Shown here: positions 51,009 through 60,158 of the stretch, in pieces
Layout of the letters: each line of letters starts with the position of its first letter
Numbering within the stretch: position 1 is the stretch's first letter
Assembly (NCBI RefSeq): GCF_031846645.1
Contig: NZ_JAVRHN010000010.1
Coordinates: forward strand, 74,757 to 138,756
Source of the DNA: Autumnicola psychrophila
GTDB lineage: Bacteria; Bacteroidota; Bacteroidia; Flavobacteriales; Flavobacteriaceae
DNA length: 64,000 bases
Direction of reading: 5' to 3'
The notes under the pieces: model-generated
Told to the model about the DNA's origin: nothing
Databases searched by the model: none
What the model saw: the letters and a program-made list of their open reading frames with translations, nothing else
Translations under genes and position numbers: made by a program

Positions 51009-54000
51009 TTAATCGTTTAAGTAAAATTGAAGGGTTGCAGATGCTCTCATGTATTGCTGAAGGGAATCCAAAGCGTTTAATTCCACCTGTACAACCTGTT
51101 CGAGAATATCGATAAATGCCAAATAAGATATTGATCCTTCATTAAAGGCGAGCAGGGCACCTTCCTGCTGCTCGCTAGTTAATGGTAAAGCTTCATCCCT
51201 GTAATAAAGCCAGGAAGCCTGCCAGGTTTGATAATTTTTAAGTGCCTGTGTGAAATCTGCTTGTAGTTGTTGTTTTTCAAATGCTACGGCGCGCGCTGCT
51301 ATTTCCGTTTCAATTTTCGCAGACTGTGCATTTCCATAAGTTTCTCCCGAAAGAAACGGAATAGATAGTCCCGCCTGATAACTGTAAAATCCACTATTAC
51401 CGTTTATTTCCTGAAATCCATATTGAAGGTTTAACTTCGGAAGTAAAACTGCTCTGGCGGCTCCATGGGCTGCTTCTGCAACCTCTAAATTTTTCCGGGA
51501 AATTTCCAATCTTGGATGCTCCTGAAGGTTTTCTGATATGAGCTCTTCTTCAGAAACAAACTCAGAATCCATTTCCTCCGGAACTGTATAAAACTGATCC
51601 TGTCCCAACCACAGATTCAACCTTTCGAGGGCGATAGCATAGTCGCTATATGCCTGCTGTTTTTGAATGACGATTTCACTAACTTCACTTTTTGCAGTAA
51701 GCATTTCCAAACGGGAAATGGCCTCTACCTTATAACGAACAGACACAGCATTTTCAAAGCGTCGATAAATAGAATCAAGTTCTGAAAATAGTGCGTACTT
51801 CTTTCTTGCCACAAACGTATTTATCCAGGCAGATTTCACCTCCAGTGATACCTGTAACTCAGATAAGGTAAAGGCTTTTTCTGCCAGGGCGATCCGCTCC
51901 TTTTGCAAACGAAGTTTTGGTGCAATGCCTAAAACGTCAATCCCCTGTTGCTGGATGCCCACCGTGGTATAAACTCCACGGTCGTTCGTAATTTCTTCTC
52001 CACCAGTAAATACCTGTGTAGTCCCAAAATCCCAGGCCGACTTTCTTAAAACTTCCTGCTGTTCAATCTCCAGTTTCCTGTTCTTTAATAACGGAAAATT
52101 ATTAATCGCAAGCTCTTCTGCTTCAGCCATTGTTACGACGGAAAAATTTTCCCTTTCCTGCGCGTTCATAATTTCAGGAACAAGACATACAACAGCCAAA
52201 ACTATAATGGCAATCATGGGTTTCCCAACAAAGTTTCTTCCGGTCGAACGTTCTTCTACCATTTTATAAAGGATCGGCAGAATAAACAGTGTTAGAAAAG
52301 TAGAAGTAATTAATCCGCCAATTACCACCGTTGCCAACGGCCGTTGCACTTCGGCTCCTGCCGATGAAGATATGGCCATTGGTAAAAATCCCAGAACATC
52401 TGTAAGCGCGGTGAGCAGGATTGGCAGGATTCTTCTGCGGGTACCACGACTTATACGCTCTGTTAGGTTGGTGACTCCTTCTTCTTTTAATTCATTGAGT
52501 CCGCTGATTAATACAAGTCCGTTAAGTACAGCTACTCCAAATAAGACAATAAACCCAACTCCGGCAGAAATGCTAAAAGGCATATCCCGCAACCACAGTG
52601 CATAAACCCCGCCGATAGCCGCCAACGGAATAGCGACATAAATCATGGTAGTCTGTTTAAAAGATTTTAAAGCGAAATAAATTAAAATGAAGATCAGCAA
52701 CAGTGCAATTGGCACTACCGCCTGTAGTCGGCTACTTGCCCGCTCCAGGTTCTCAAAAGCACCACCGTAGCGGATATAATACCCCGCTGGCAGATCAAAT
52801 TCAGAATCTAGCTTTGTCTGAATATCCTCTACTACAGATTTCACATCACGATTCCTGATGTTTACCCCCACATTAATTCTTCTGTTTGTGTTGTCCCTGC
52901 TTATTTGCATTGGCCCAGGCTGATAGTTTACATCTGCTATCTCCCTAAGCGGAATTTGATTTCCTGAAGGTAATGCGACATACAGGTTTCGAAGGTTATC
53001 GATATTTGTCCTGTGCGCTTCATCCAATCTTACCACCAGGTCGAATCTTCGCTCTCCTTCAAAAATAACCCCGGCTTTTCCTCCGGCGAAAGCGGACTGC
53101 ACGAGAGAGTTCAGGTTATCTATTTGTAAGCCATATTGTGCAACTTTATTTCTGTTATAGTTTACAGTGATTTGAGGAAGTCCTGCAGTTGCTTCTACCT
53201 TCATATCTGCAACTCCACTTATTGTAGAAATAATACCTCCCATTTCTTCAGCTTTATCTGCAAGAATTTCAAGATCTTCACCATATAATTTTATAGCAAC
53301 ATCTTCCCGAACGCCCGTAAGTAATTCATTAAATCGCATCTCTACAGGCTGGGTAAATTCATAGCTTACTCCGGGAATAATATTTAAAGTTTCCTTTATT
53401 TTATTTATCAGCTCGTCTTTTGTTTCAGCGGAAACCCATTCTGAGCGGGGCTTAAGAATTATAAAACAATCCGCCATATCCATGGGCATAGGATCTGTCG
53501 GAACATCAGAAACTCCGAATCTACTAACAATCTGCTCAATTTCAGGATATTCACTTAGCAGAAGGTTTTCTATCTTAGTCGCTGTTTCTGTTCCTTCAGT
53601 TAAAGAGCTACCGGGTTTCATTATGATATGAAAAGCAATATCACCCTCATCCAGCTGTGGCACAAATTCTCCTCCCATTCTTATAAAGAGAAATACAGCA
53701 AGCGCAAAAAGAGCTATTCCAGCACCTAAAACAACCTTTGCTCTGCTTAAAGATTTTTTGAGAAGAGGTTCATATTTATTTTCCAGCCAAAGAACAAATT
53801 TGTCGCCCCAGGATTTTCTTTCTGTCTTAGGAGCTTTAAGGAACAACGCCGAAATCATGGGAACATACGTAAGGCAAAGAATCATTGCTCCCAGCATCGC
53901 AAAAATAAATGTAAGTGCCATAGGCTTGAACATTTTTCCTTCTATTCCTTCCAGCGCCAGGATTGGCAGGAAAACAATAAGTATGATCAACTGACCGAAA

Positions 54001-55349
54001 AATGCTGAATTCATCATCTTCTTTGCAGAACCCGAAGCAATTTCATCCTTTTCCTCCTGAGATAGCTTCTCTTTATTCCTAATCCTTTGATAGATCAAAA
54101 ACACCGTACTTTCTACAATAATAACGGCACCGTCTACAATTATCCCAAAATCAATAGCGCCCAGGCTCATTAAATTTGCCCAAACATCAAAAACATTCAT
54201 TAGAATAAAAGCAAACAACAGGGATAACGGAATTGTAGATGCTACGATCAAGCCGCCTCTCCAGTTCCCCAGGAATAAAACCAGTACAAAAATTACAATA
54301 AGACCACCAATCATGAGGTTTTCTGTAATGGTTCCTGTGGTTTCCGCAATTAGCTCACTCCTGTCAAGAAAAGGCTTTATTGACACGCCAACAGGCAGGG
54401 ATTTCTGTATTTGGTCTATCCTGGTTTTTACATTTTCAATAACTTCGTCAGAATTAGCTCCTTTAAGCATCATTATCATTCCGCCTACTGCTTCCCCCTG
54501 TCCATTTTTTGTAAGAGCACCATAACTCACAGCACTTCCGGTTTGCACTGTTGCTAGGTCCTTAATTGTTACAGGCACTCCTCCGGAGTTTTTTACCACG
54601 ATGTTTTCTATGTCTGCCACGCTTCTCGCCAATCCTTCTCCACGAATGAAATTTGCCTGGTGGTTACGTTCTATATAGGCGCCTCCGGTGTTTTGATTGT
54701 TATTTTCAAGTGCAGTGAAAATATCTGAAATGCTCAGTCCGATCGCCCTTAGTTCCTCGGGATCAACAGCTACCTCGTATTGTTTAATACGACCGCCAAC
54801 TCCGTTCACTTCGACCACTCCGGGAACCATCGCCATTTGCCGCCGTACGATCCAGTCCTGAATCGTGCGGAGTTCCGTAAGGCTATATTCTTCTTTGTAC
54901 TGCTCGTCTACCTCTAGTGTGTATTGATAAATTTCACCTAAACCTGTAGAAATAGGCCCCATAAAAGTAGATCCAAAACCTTCAGGGATCTCTTCCTCAA
55001 CCGCACGGAGTTTCTCACCTACTAATTGTCTTGGCAAGTATGTGTCCATATCGTCTTCAAAAACAATGGTCACTACAGAAAGACCAAATCTGGACACAGA
55101 TCTTATTTCTAGAACTCCGGGAAGATTACTCATGGCAACTTCCACGGGATAGGTGACGAACTGTTCAATATCTTCGGTACCCAAATTTGGAGCCTGGGAA
55201 ATTACCTGTACCTGGTTATTGGTAATATCCGGCTGCGCATCTATGGGTACGCTGGTCATGCTCCATATTCCTGTGCCAATAAGGACAAGCGTAAGCAGAC
55301 CAATTATAAATTTATTATTGATTGAAAAATCAATTATTTTGTCTAACAT
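51009..55349 (-). CDS. czcA: CzcA-CzcC fusion heavy-metal RND pump (second copy)
   Basis: From ATG 55349 the product is 1446 residues (MLDKIIDFSINNKF); an ATG-like start at 55391 would add 14 poorly conserved residues. The RND part (about 1-1045) contains LGAIDFGIIVDGAVIIVEST (near 397-416), the CzcA-class divalent-cation motif. A hydrophobic stretch (MIAIIVLAVVCLVPEIMNAQ) reads like an internal signal peptide before the TolC-like domain of about 400 residues (MAEAEELAINNFPLLKNRKL onward). The layout equals that of the protein at 10063-14538, but the two differ throughout, so they are old paralogues, perhaps with different metal preference. Confidence 0.92.
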   Translation of the reverse strand: MLDKIIDFSINNKFIIGLLTLVLIGTGIWSMTSVPIDAQPDITNNQVQVISQAPNLGTEDIEQFVTYPVEVAMSNLPGVLEIRSVSRFGLSVVTIVFEDDMDTYLPRQLVGEKLRAVEEEIPEGFGSTFMGPISTGLGEIYQYTLEVDEQYKEEYSLTELRTIQDWIVRRQMAMVPGVVEVNGVGGRIKQYEVAVDPEELRAIGLSISDIFTALENNNQNTGGAYIERNHQANFIRGEGLARSVADIENIVVKNSGGVPVTIKDLATVQTGSAVSYGALTKNGQGEAVGGMIMMLKGANSDEVIENVKTRIDQIQKSLPVGVSIKPFLDRSELIAETTGTITENLMIGGLIVIFVLVLFLGNWRGGLIVASTIPLSLLFAFILMNVFDVWANLMSLGAIDFGIIVDGAVIIVESTVFLIYQRIRNKEKLSQEEKDEIASGSAKKMMNSAFFGQLIILIVFLPILALEGIEGKMFKPMALTFIFAMLGAMILCLTYVPMISALFLKAPKTERKSWGDKFVLWLENKYEPLLKKSLSRAKVVLGAGIALFALAVFLFIRMGGEFVPQLDEGDIAFHIIMKPGSSLTEGTETATKIENLLLSEYPEIEQIVSRFGVSDVPTDPMPMDMADCFIILKPRSEWVSAETKDELINKIKETLNIIPGVSYEFTQPVEMRFNELLTGVREDVAIKLYGEDLEILADKAEEMGGIISTISGVADMKVEATAGLPQITVNYNRNKVAQYGLQIDNLNSLVQSAFAGGKAGVIFEGERRFDLVVRLDEAHRTNIDNLRNLYVALPSGNQIPLREIADVNYQPGPMQISRDNTNRRINVGVNIRNRDVKSVVEDIQTKLDSEFDLPAGYYIRYGGAFENLERASSRLQAVVPIALLLIFILIYFALKSFKQTTMIYVAIPLAAIGGVYALWLRDMPFSISAGVGFIVLFGVAVLNGLVLISGLNELKEEGVTNLTERISRGTRRRILPILLTALTDVLGFLPMAISSSAGAEVQRPLATVVIGGLITSTFLTLFILPILYKMVEERSTGRNFVGKPMIAIIVLAVVCLVPEIMNAQERENFSVVTMAEAEELAINNFPLLKNRKLEIEQQEVLRKSAWDFGTTQVFTGGEEITNDRGVYTTVGIQQQGIDVLGIAPKLRLQKERIALAEKAFTLSELQVSLEVKSAWINTFVARKKYALFSELDSIYRRFENAVSVRYKVEAISRLEMLTAKSEVSEIVIQKQQAYSDYAIALERLNLWLGQDQFYTVPEEMDSEFVSEEELISENLQEHPRLEISRKNLEVAEAAHGAARAVLLPKLNLQYGFQEINGNSGFYSYQAGLSIPFLSGETYGNAQSAKIETEIAARAVAFEKQQLQADFTQALKNYQTWQASWLYYRDEALPLTSEQQEGALLAFNEGSISYLAFIDILEQVVQVELNALDSLQQYMRASATLQFYLND

Positions 55350-55433
55350 CTGGTAATTATTTAATTCAGTAAATTCAAAATGAATAATCAAAGAAGATCA
55401 TTCGCGACAGGACATACGTATCCTACAACTGAA

Positions 55434-55751
55434 TTAAACACGGGGTGGCTGAAGAAGGGAACTCGAAAAATCTTTTTCCGAAGCTTCCAATTTAGTAGAA
55501 ATAAGAGTGGATATTTGGAAGTCGACAATTACGAATTCTGTGGATTGTAAGTTCACAACATGAACATGGCAGCAATGACAATGACAAAAAGGAGGGCACA
55601 AATCTTCTGAAGGTTCCTTCGGATTTTCACTTTCTGCAAGTTTTTCAGTAGAAAATTCAGCATCTGAAGAAGAAAGCTCAGCTTCATCTGCACAACTTAA
55701 AAAGTTAAGGCCCAGAAAATAAAAAGATAATATTAATGCTGCTATTCTCAC
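55434..55751 (-). CDS. DUF6660-like small secreted Cys/His protein (C-terminal QPPRV)
   Basis: From GTG 55751 the product is 105 residues: signal peptide MRIAALILSFYFLGLNFLSC, an acidic middle, the metal-binding-like DLCPPFCHCHCCHVHVV near residues 52-68, and the C-terminal SSLLQPPRV. This pattern (CPPFC.C.CC and a final PP) is that of DUF6660-type proteins found next to Bacteroidota Czc pumps. The GTG start is supported by a TATATTTG box 5 bp upstream and by the typical N-terminus; a longer ATG start at 55784 is less likely. It probably binds or senses metal in the periplasm or outer envelope. The gene leads the second czc operon. Confidence 0.8.
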   Translation of the reverse strand: MRIAALILSFYFLGLNFLSCADEAELSSSDAEFSTEKLAESENPKEPSEDLCPPFCHCHCCHVHVVNLQSTEFVIVDFQISTLISTKLEASEKDFSSSLLQPPRV

Positions 55752-55756
55752 AAACA

Positions 55757-55764
55757 CAAATATA
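55757..55764 (-). promoter_or_regulatory. TAnnTTTG promoter box of the second czc operon
   Basis: Minus-strand TATATTTG lies 5 bp upstream of the GTG start at 55751, the same spacing type as at 15030-15037. The mRNA would be leaderless or nearly so. Confidence 0.5.
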
Positions 55765-56054
55765 GAAATTATCTTCCACAGCAATCGTTTATAGCTACAT
55801 ATATTCAGATTTGCATCGGAAATTTTGAGCTATATACAGATTACAACAGATTTTTTGCAGTTGCGGTATAGCCGCTGTTTCACAACCAAAATCCGGGATA
55901 GATATTAATGGTTCTAAACTTAAAAAAATGATGAGACCCTTAAAATGGCAATTTTCGACCTGTAAGGTCACGCAAAAACTTCAGTTTTTCTCCCGAAGCA
56001 TTTGTTATCACGAACGTTACAAGACTGAATAAATTTATCTTCAGAAAAATGTGA

Positions 56055-56786
56055 TTACTTATTCTGCTTTCTTTCATTTAAATGATTATGATCTGTAAGA
56101 TCAAGTATCATGGGAGTGATACTGGTCTTACCATGCCTTACCGCCCATCGATCTGTACCTTCTTCAACATTTTCGATTTGTACTACAGTAAACCAGTAAT
56201 GCTGTCTTCCCATGGGATCTTTGTTTGCAACCACTTTACCATCATATTGCCGAACCGACTGATTTGTCCAAATAATTTCTCCTTCAGGAGATCGTGGAAA
56301 ATTAATGTTTAACAGTTCACGTTCCTTTTCGTAAACAACTTCTTTAAGCGCATCAGAAACGAAAGGCTCCAGTGCTTCAAAATCTGTTTCCTCCTCTCCT
56401 ACTGAAACACTTAATGCTATTCCCCTGATACCAAACAGAACTGCTTGCCTTGCCGCAGATAACGTACCTGAATGCCATGCAGAATTTCCCAAATTTGCGC
56501 CTATGTTAACACCGGAAAGTACCAGGTCGATATTGTCAAATAAGTGGGTGCCAAGTGCCACACAATCGGCAGGTGTGCCGCTTACACGATAAGCTTCTAT
56601 TCCTTCAAAGTGAATAGGTGATTTCTTGTAGGTAATAGGTTTTCCAGAAGTAATCGCCTGCCCCATAGAAGACTGTTCCACATCTGGAGCCATAACTATT
56701 ACTTCTCCATATTTAGCTGCTGCACGGGCCAGGCAGGAAAGACCGGGACTATAAATTCCGTCGTCGTTCGTTACAAGTATTTTCAT
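56055..56786 (-). CDS. surE: 5'/3'-nucleotidase SurE
   Basis: This cytosolic metal-dependent phosphatase acts on nucleoside monophosphates in stationary phase and stress. The 243-residue product starts MKILVTNDDGIYSPGLSCL, with the DD metal ligands at 8-9, followed by EQSSMGQAITSGKPI, a SGTPADCVALG block (near 94), SGVNIGANLGNSAWHSGTLS (near 115) and NINFP. All belong to the SurE family, and the length is typical (about 250). It is divergent from the lipid kinase gene. No operon partner is seen. Confidence 0.95.
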   Translation of the reverse strand: MKILVTNDDGIYSPGLSCLARAAAKYGEVIVMAPDVEQSSMGQAITSGKPITYKKSPIHFEGIEAYRVSGTPADCVALGTHLFDNIDLVLSGVNIGANLGNSAWHSGTLSAARQAVLFGIRGIALSVSVGEEETDFEALEPFVSDALKEVVYEKERELLNINFPRSPEGEIIWTNQSVRQYDGKVVANKDPMGRQHYWFTVVQIENVEEGTDRWAVRHGKTSITPMILDLTDHNHLNERKQNK

Positions 56787-57008
56787 ATGTTTTGATTTTT
56801 TGGTTGAACTCTACCCACATAAATTACAAAAACTCTGCTTCCTTCGCGTCTTCTCTTCCAAAAACCGGCAAAATTTATATTTCTTATAACAGTAGAATAA
56901 CAAATATTCTTAAGGCTCAATATCAATATTTTGCATAAATCATAAGTTATCGTTAATCTGCTTACACACAAAGAATTTGTAGTTAACTTTAGTTCTAAAC
57001 ACCGGCGT

Positions 57009-57941
57009 ATGAAGACAATCCATATAGTACATAACCCCACTGCTGGCAGCGGCAATCACAGCAAAGAAGAATTGATACAACTCGTAGAGCGATCAGGTTA
57101 CCGTGCAGAATATATTTCTACCGACAATATTTTTTGGAACAAACAGCTGAAGACTGAAGATGCCGATGCTATTTTACTGGCGGGCGGTGATGGTACAGTA
57201 AAAAAACTGGCAAAAACCCTGATTGAGAAGAAACATTCCCCAAGCCAGATACCCATTCATATAATGCCATTGGGGACAGCAAATAATATTTCTAAGGAGC
57301 TCAATATTGCACAGGATAAAGAGCAACATGAGATAAATCTCGACGGGAGAACCACGAGGTTTAGCTACGGAAAAATAAAAAGTACAGAAAAAAAGGATTT
57401 TTTCCTGGAAAGTTTTGGCTTCGGAATTTTCCCAAAGTTAATTTCAGAAATGAAAAAGAAAGACTCACCTGATGATCCGGAGAAAAAACTGAAGCAAACC
57501 TTAGAAGTACTGCTTGAAATTGTAAAAAAATACAAACCCAAAAAGGGAAAGATAAAAACCAGCGGTTTCGAAATAAAGGGCAAATTTCTGCTCGTGGAAG
57601 TGATGAATATTAAACTCATTGGGCCGAATTTTGCCCTGGCTCCCAACGCTCATCCCGCAGACGATCATTTTGACCTGGTCCTAATTCCAAAAGAAAAGAG
57701 GGAAGAACTGGAAACTTATATCATCAAACTTCTGAAAAATGAAGCCCGGAAAGAAGACCTGGAAAAAATTGTGACTGTCTTGCCGGTACAAAAAGTGAAT
57801 TTAAATTGGAGCGGTTCCCGTCTTCATATTGATGATAATCTTATTTCTGATTACCTCGGAAGAAAATACGAAATCCAATTAGCCCCGGAATATTTTAAGT
57901 TTTTTACTGATGTTCCAAATGAATCTAACCAGCATCAGTAA
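57009..57941 (+). CDS. Diacylglycerol kinase-family lipid kinase
   Basis: The 310-residue protein has the DAGK catalytic fold: KTIHIVHNPTAGSGNHSKEE at the start, the nucleotide-binding AGGDGTVKKLAKTL (near 58-71), PLGTANNISKEL (near 87) and a C-terminal beta-rich domain. FGFGIFPKLISEM, followed by a Lys-rich insert (DDPEKKLKQ), lies in the middle. The family includes DgkB, YegS and related kinases; the lipid or other substrate is not evident. It is transcribed away from surE, with a TTAACTTTAG promoter-like site about 30 bp before the start. Confidence 0.88.
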   Translation: MKTIHIVHNPTAGSGNHSKEELIQLVERSGYRAEYISTDNIFWNKQLKTEDADAILLAGGDGTVKKLAKTLIEKKHSPSQIPIHIMPLGTANNISKELNIAQDKEQHEINLDGRTTRFSYGKIKSTEKKDFFLESFGFGIFPKLISEMKKKDSPDDPEKKLKQTLEVLLEIVKKYKPKKGKIKTSGFEIKGKFLLVEVMNIKLIGPNFALAPNAHPADDHFDLVLIPKEKREELETYIIKLLKNEARKEDLEKIVTVLPVQKVNLNWSGSRLHIDDNLISDYLGRKYEIQLAPEYFKFFTDVPNESNQHQ

Positions 57942-57983
57942 TTATTTTGCCTATTTGAGGTTTTTATGATACTAATCTGCTAA

Positions 57984-58115
57984 TCATTCCGGTTTAAATT
58001 CCGGAGTGCCCATACATGAAGCGACATTAAGCGGTGCGGCGTTAATCCGTTCCTCATCAGGAAACACATTCCACAAAATCTCTCCGAAACAAATTGTTAT
58101 TATATCCTTTTCCAT
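57984..58115 (-). pseudogene. N-terminal fragment of a PfkB-type sugar kinase
   Basis: A 43-codon frame reads MEKDIITICFGEILWNVFPD, then EERINAAPLNVAS before diverging into a stop. FGE(I/V)LWD.FPDG...GGAPLNVA is the start of fructokinase-like PfkB proteins, so this is a leftover N-terminus after deletion of about 250 codons. It is too short to be functional. Confidence 0.6.
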
Positions 58116-58302
58116 AGTATAACTTAATTGAAGAAGAGCCAAACTGACCATTCTTTGCCGAAAATTGACATTTCAGGCACTATGTCCAAAATGGCAATTT
58201 TCATCCTCCACTTTTTTTTTACTAAAAAGAATCCGACGTTCATTTTAGCTAAACCTTAAAGAGCTTTCGCCATCTAAATATTGTAATTTAAAAAGAAAAA
58301 AA

Positions 58303-58524
58303 ATGAAAATTACAGCTATTATCTTACTAACTATAACCACAATTATACTCGTGGGACTTACCGTTATGTCCTTTTATAACGTCGATTTTCCAATAGTTTT
58401 TTATTTAACCTGTGCAGGTCAGGCAATATTTATTTTTACTGTCTATAAAGTCTTAACAGACAAATATTCCACAGAAAAAACGTTTAATGACTGGTACGAA
58501 GATTATCCCATTGAGGATAAATAA
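58303..58524 (+). CDS. Small two-helix membrane protein, unknown function
   Basis: The 73-residue product has two hydrophobic segments (about 3-22 and 29-48) and an acidic C-terminus (NDWYEDYPIEDK). No family is recognised. It begins 60 bp upstream of deoC on the same strand and could be in the same unit. Clean start context and hydrophobic pattern support a real gene, but not strongly. Confidence 0.55.
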   Translation: MKITAIILLTITTIILVGLTVMSFYNVDFPIVFYLTCAGQAIFIFTVYKVLTDKYSTEKTFNDWYEDYPIEDK

Positions 58525-58583
58525 GCATGGGGCTTAAAAGAAGAAAGCACCTATTTTATTAAATTGCAGCAAAAATACCATTA

Positions 58584-59222
58584 ATGCAGCTTAACAAATT
58601 TATCGATCATACCAACCTAAAACCAACAGCAACACCCGGGGACATAAAGAAATTATGTTCTGAAGCCATAGCACATCAATTCTATGCAATATGTATTAAC
58701 AGTTGTTACGTGAAGCTGGCTTATGAAGAACTTAAAACTTCTGAAATTAAACTCGCTGCGGTGGTTGGATTTCCTTTAGGTGCAATGGATATGAATTCAA
58801 AGGTTTTTGAAGCTGAACAGTGTATTGCCAATGGTGCCGATGAAATTGATATGGTCATAAACATAGGCCAATTAAAAGCTGGAAATATCGAATTAGTGGA
58901 AAATGAAATTGCACTTATAAAAAAGGCAATTGGAAGAAAAATTCTGAAGGTAATTATTGAAACCTGTTATCTTTCCGAAGAAGAAAAAATTGCGGCATGT
59001 GAATGTGCGCTGCGGGCAAAAGCCAATTTTGTAAAAACCTCTACAGGTTTTGGAACTTCAGGAGCCAGTTTTGATGATGTAAAGTTGATGAAGTCTGTCG
59101 TAAAAGAAGAGCTTCAGATAAAAGCTTCAGGCGGAATAAAAGACACCGAAACAGCAGAAAAATATATTAAAATGGGAGTAGCCAGACTGGGCACCTCTTC
59201 AGGAATTTCTATAATTCAATAA
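58584..59222 (+). CDS. deoC: Deoxyribose-phosphate aldolase
   Basis: This cytosolic aldolase splits 2-deoxyribose 5-phosphate into acetaldehyde and glyceraldehyde 3-phosphate. The 212-residue product starts MQLNKFIDHTNLKPTATPGD and carries VVGFPLGAMD, ADEIDMVINIG (near 91), KVIIETCYL, the Schiff-base Lys in NFVKTSTGFGTSGA (near 151) and KASGGIKD (near 171). It is 3 bp upstream of the phosphorylase gene. Together they turn purine deoxynucleosides into central metabolites. Confidence 0.96.
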   Translation: MQLNKFIDHTNLKPTATPGDIKKLCSEAIAHQFYAICINSCYVKLAYEELKTSEIKLAAVVGFPLGAMDMNSKVFEAEQCIANGADEIDMVINIGQLKAGNIELVENEIALIKKAIGRKILKVIIETCYLSEEEKIAACECALRAKANFVKTSTGFGTSGASFDDVKLMKSVVKEELQIKASGGIKDTETAEKYIKMGVARLGTSSGISIIQ

Positions 59223-59225
59223 CAT

Positions 59226-59927
59226 ATGAGCATTCACATAGATGCGAAAAAAGGAGACATTGCAGAAACTGTTCTTTTACCGGGAGATCCATTAAGAGCT
59301 AAATGGATAGCCGAAGAATTTTTAGAAAATGCAGTTCAATACAATAACGTACGGGGAATGCTGGGGTACACCGGCACTTTTCAGGGAAAGAAGATTTCTG
59401 TACAGGGTACGGGAATGGGAATTCCCTCTACGCTTATCTACTGCCATGAACTTATAAATGAGTTTGGAGTAAAAAACCTTATCCGCGTTGGTTCAGCAGG
59501 ATCTTACCAGGAAAAAGTAAAAATTAACGATGTCGTGATTGCCATGGCTGCGTCTTCAACTTCGGGCATTAATACCGCAAGGTTTCCGGGAGCACACTTC
59601 TCCCCTACGGCAGATTTTAAACTTTTTATGAAAGCAGCAAGTTTTGCAGATTCAGAAAATATTCCGGTACATGCGGGAAATATACTTTCTTCAGATGCTT
59701 TTTACGAAGAAGATGAACATGAATATCGAAAATGGGCAAAATTCAACATCCTCTGTGTAGAAATGGAAACCGCCGGAATTTATACCGTAGCAGCACAACA
59801 TGGGGTTTCTGCACTTTCGATCTTAACAATTTCTGATTCGCTCATCACAAAAGAAAGTTTGACCTCTGCAGACAGGGAAAAATCCTTTTCCCGGATGATT
59901 AAAATCGCTCTTAATACTGCGGAATAA
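59226..59927 (+). CDS. deoD: Purine-nucleoside phosphorylase
   Basis: This cytosolic enzyme cleaves purine (deoxy)nucleosides with phosphate. The 233-residue product has the DeoD-type signature: MSIHIDAKKGDIAETVLLPG, GDPLRAKWIAEEFL near residue 20, GTGMGIPSTLIYCHELI, IRVGSAGSYQ, the substrate-binding VEMETAGIYTVAAQHGV (near 180) and SDSLI. It is directly behind deoC with 3 bp between them, a clear nucleoside-catabolism pair. No dedicated DeoR-type regulator is adjacent. Confidence 0.95.
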   Translation: MSIHIDAKKGDIAETVLLPGDPLRAKWIAEEFLENAVQYNNVRGMLGYTGTFQGKKISVQGTGMGIPSTLIYCHELINEFGVKNLIRVGSAGSYQEKVKINDVVIAMAASSTSGINTARFPGAHFSPTADFKLFMKAASFADSENIPVHAGNILSSDAFYEEDEHEYRKWAKFNILCVEMETAGIYTVAAQHGVSALSILTISDSLITKESLTSADREKSFSRMIKIALNTAE

Positions 59928-60158
59928 AATGTTGTACCATGAAATTGGCAATTTCTTACTTTGTCAAATTCAATGAACCAAGATGCCGTACTGGTGATTT
60001 CCTTATCTTACTGTAATGGATTATCGAATATTTTATGGAGGAAAAAGGAATAAAAACCTCATAAAAAATGTAATTTTAAATCAAGAAATTCTATTATTTG
60101 AATTTTAAACGCTAAAGTAGAAGATATTCTAAACTAACAAATCTGGAGAAAAAAAATT

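Noticed and set aside
51009..55391. Longer start for the second CzcA fusion.
   Set aside because: The 14 added residues are not conserved in the first copy, which begins at the equivalent of ATG 55349.
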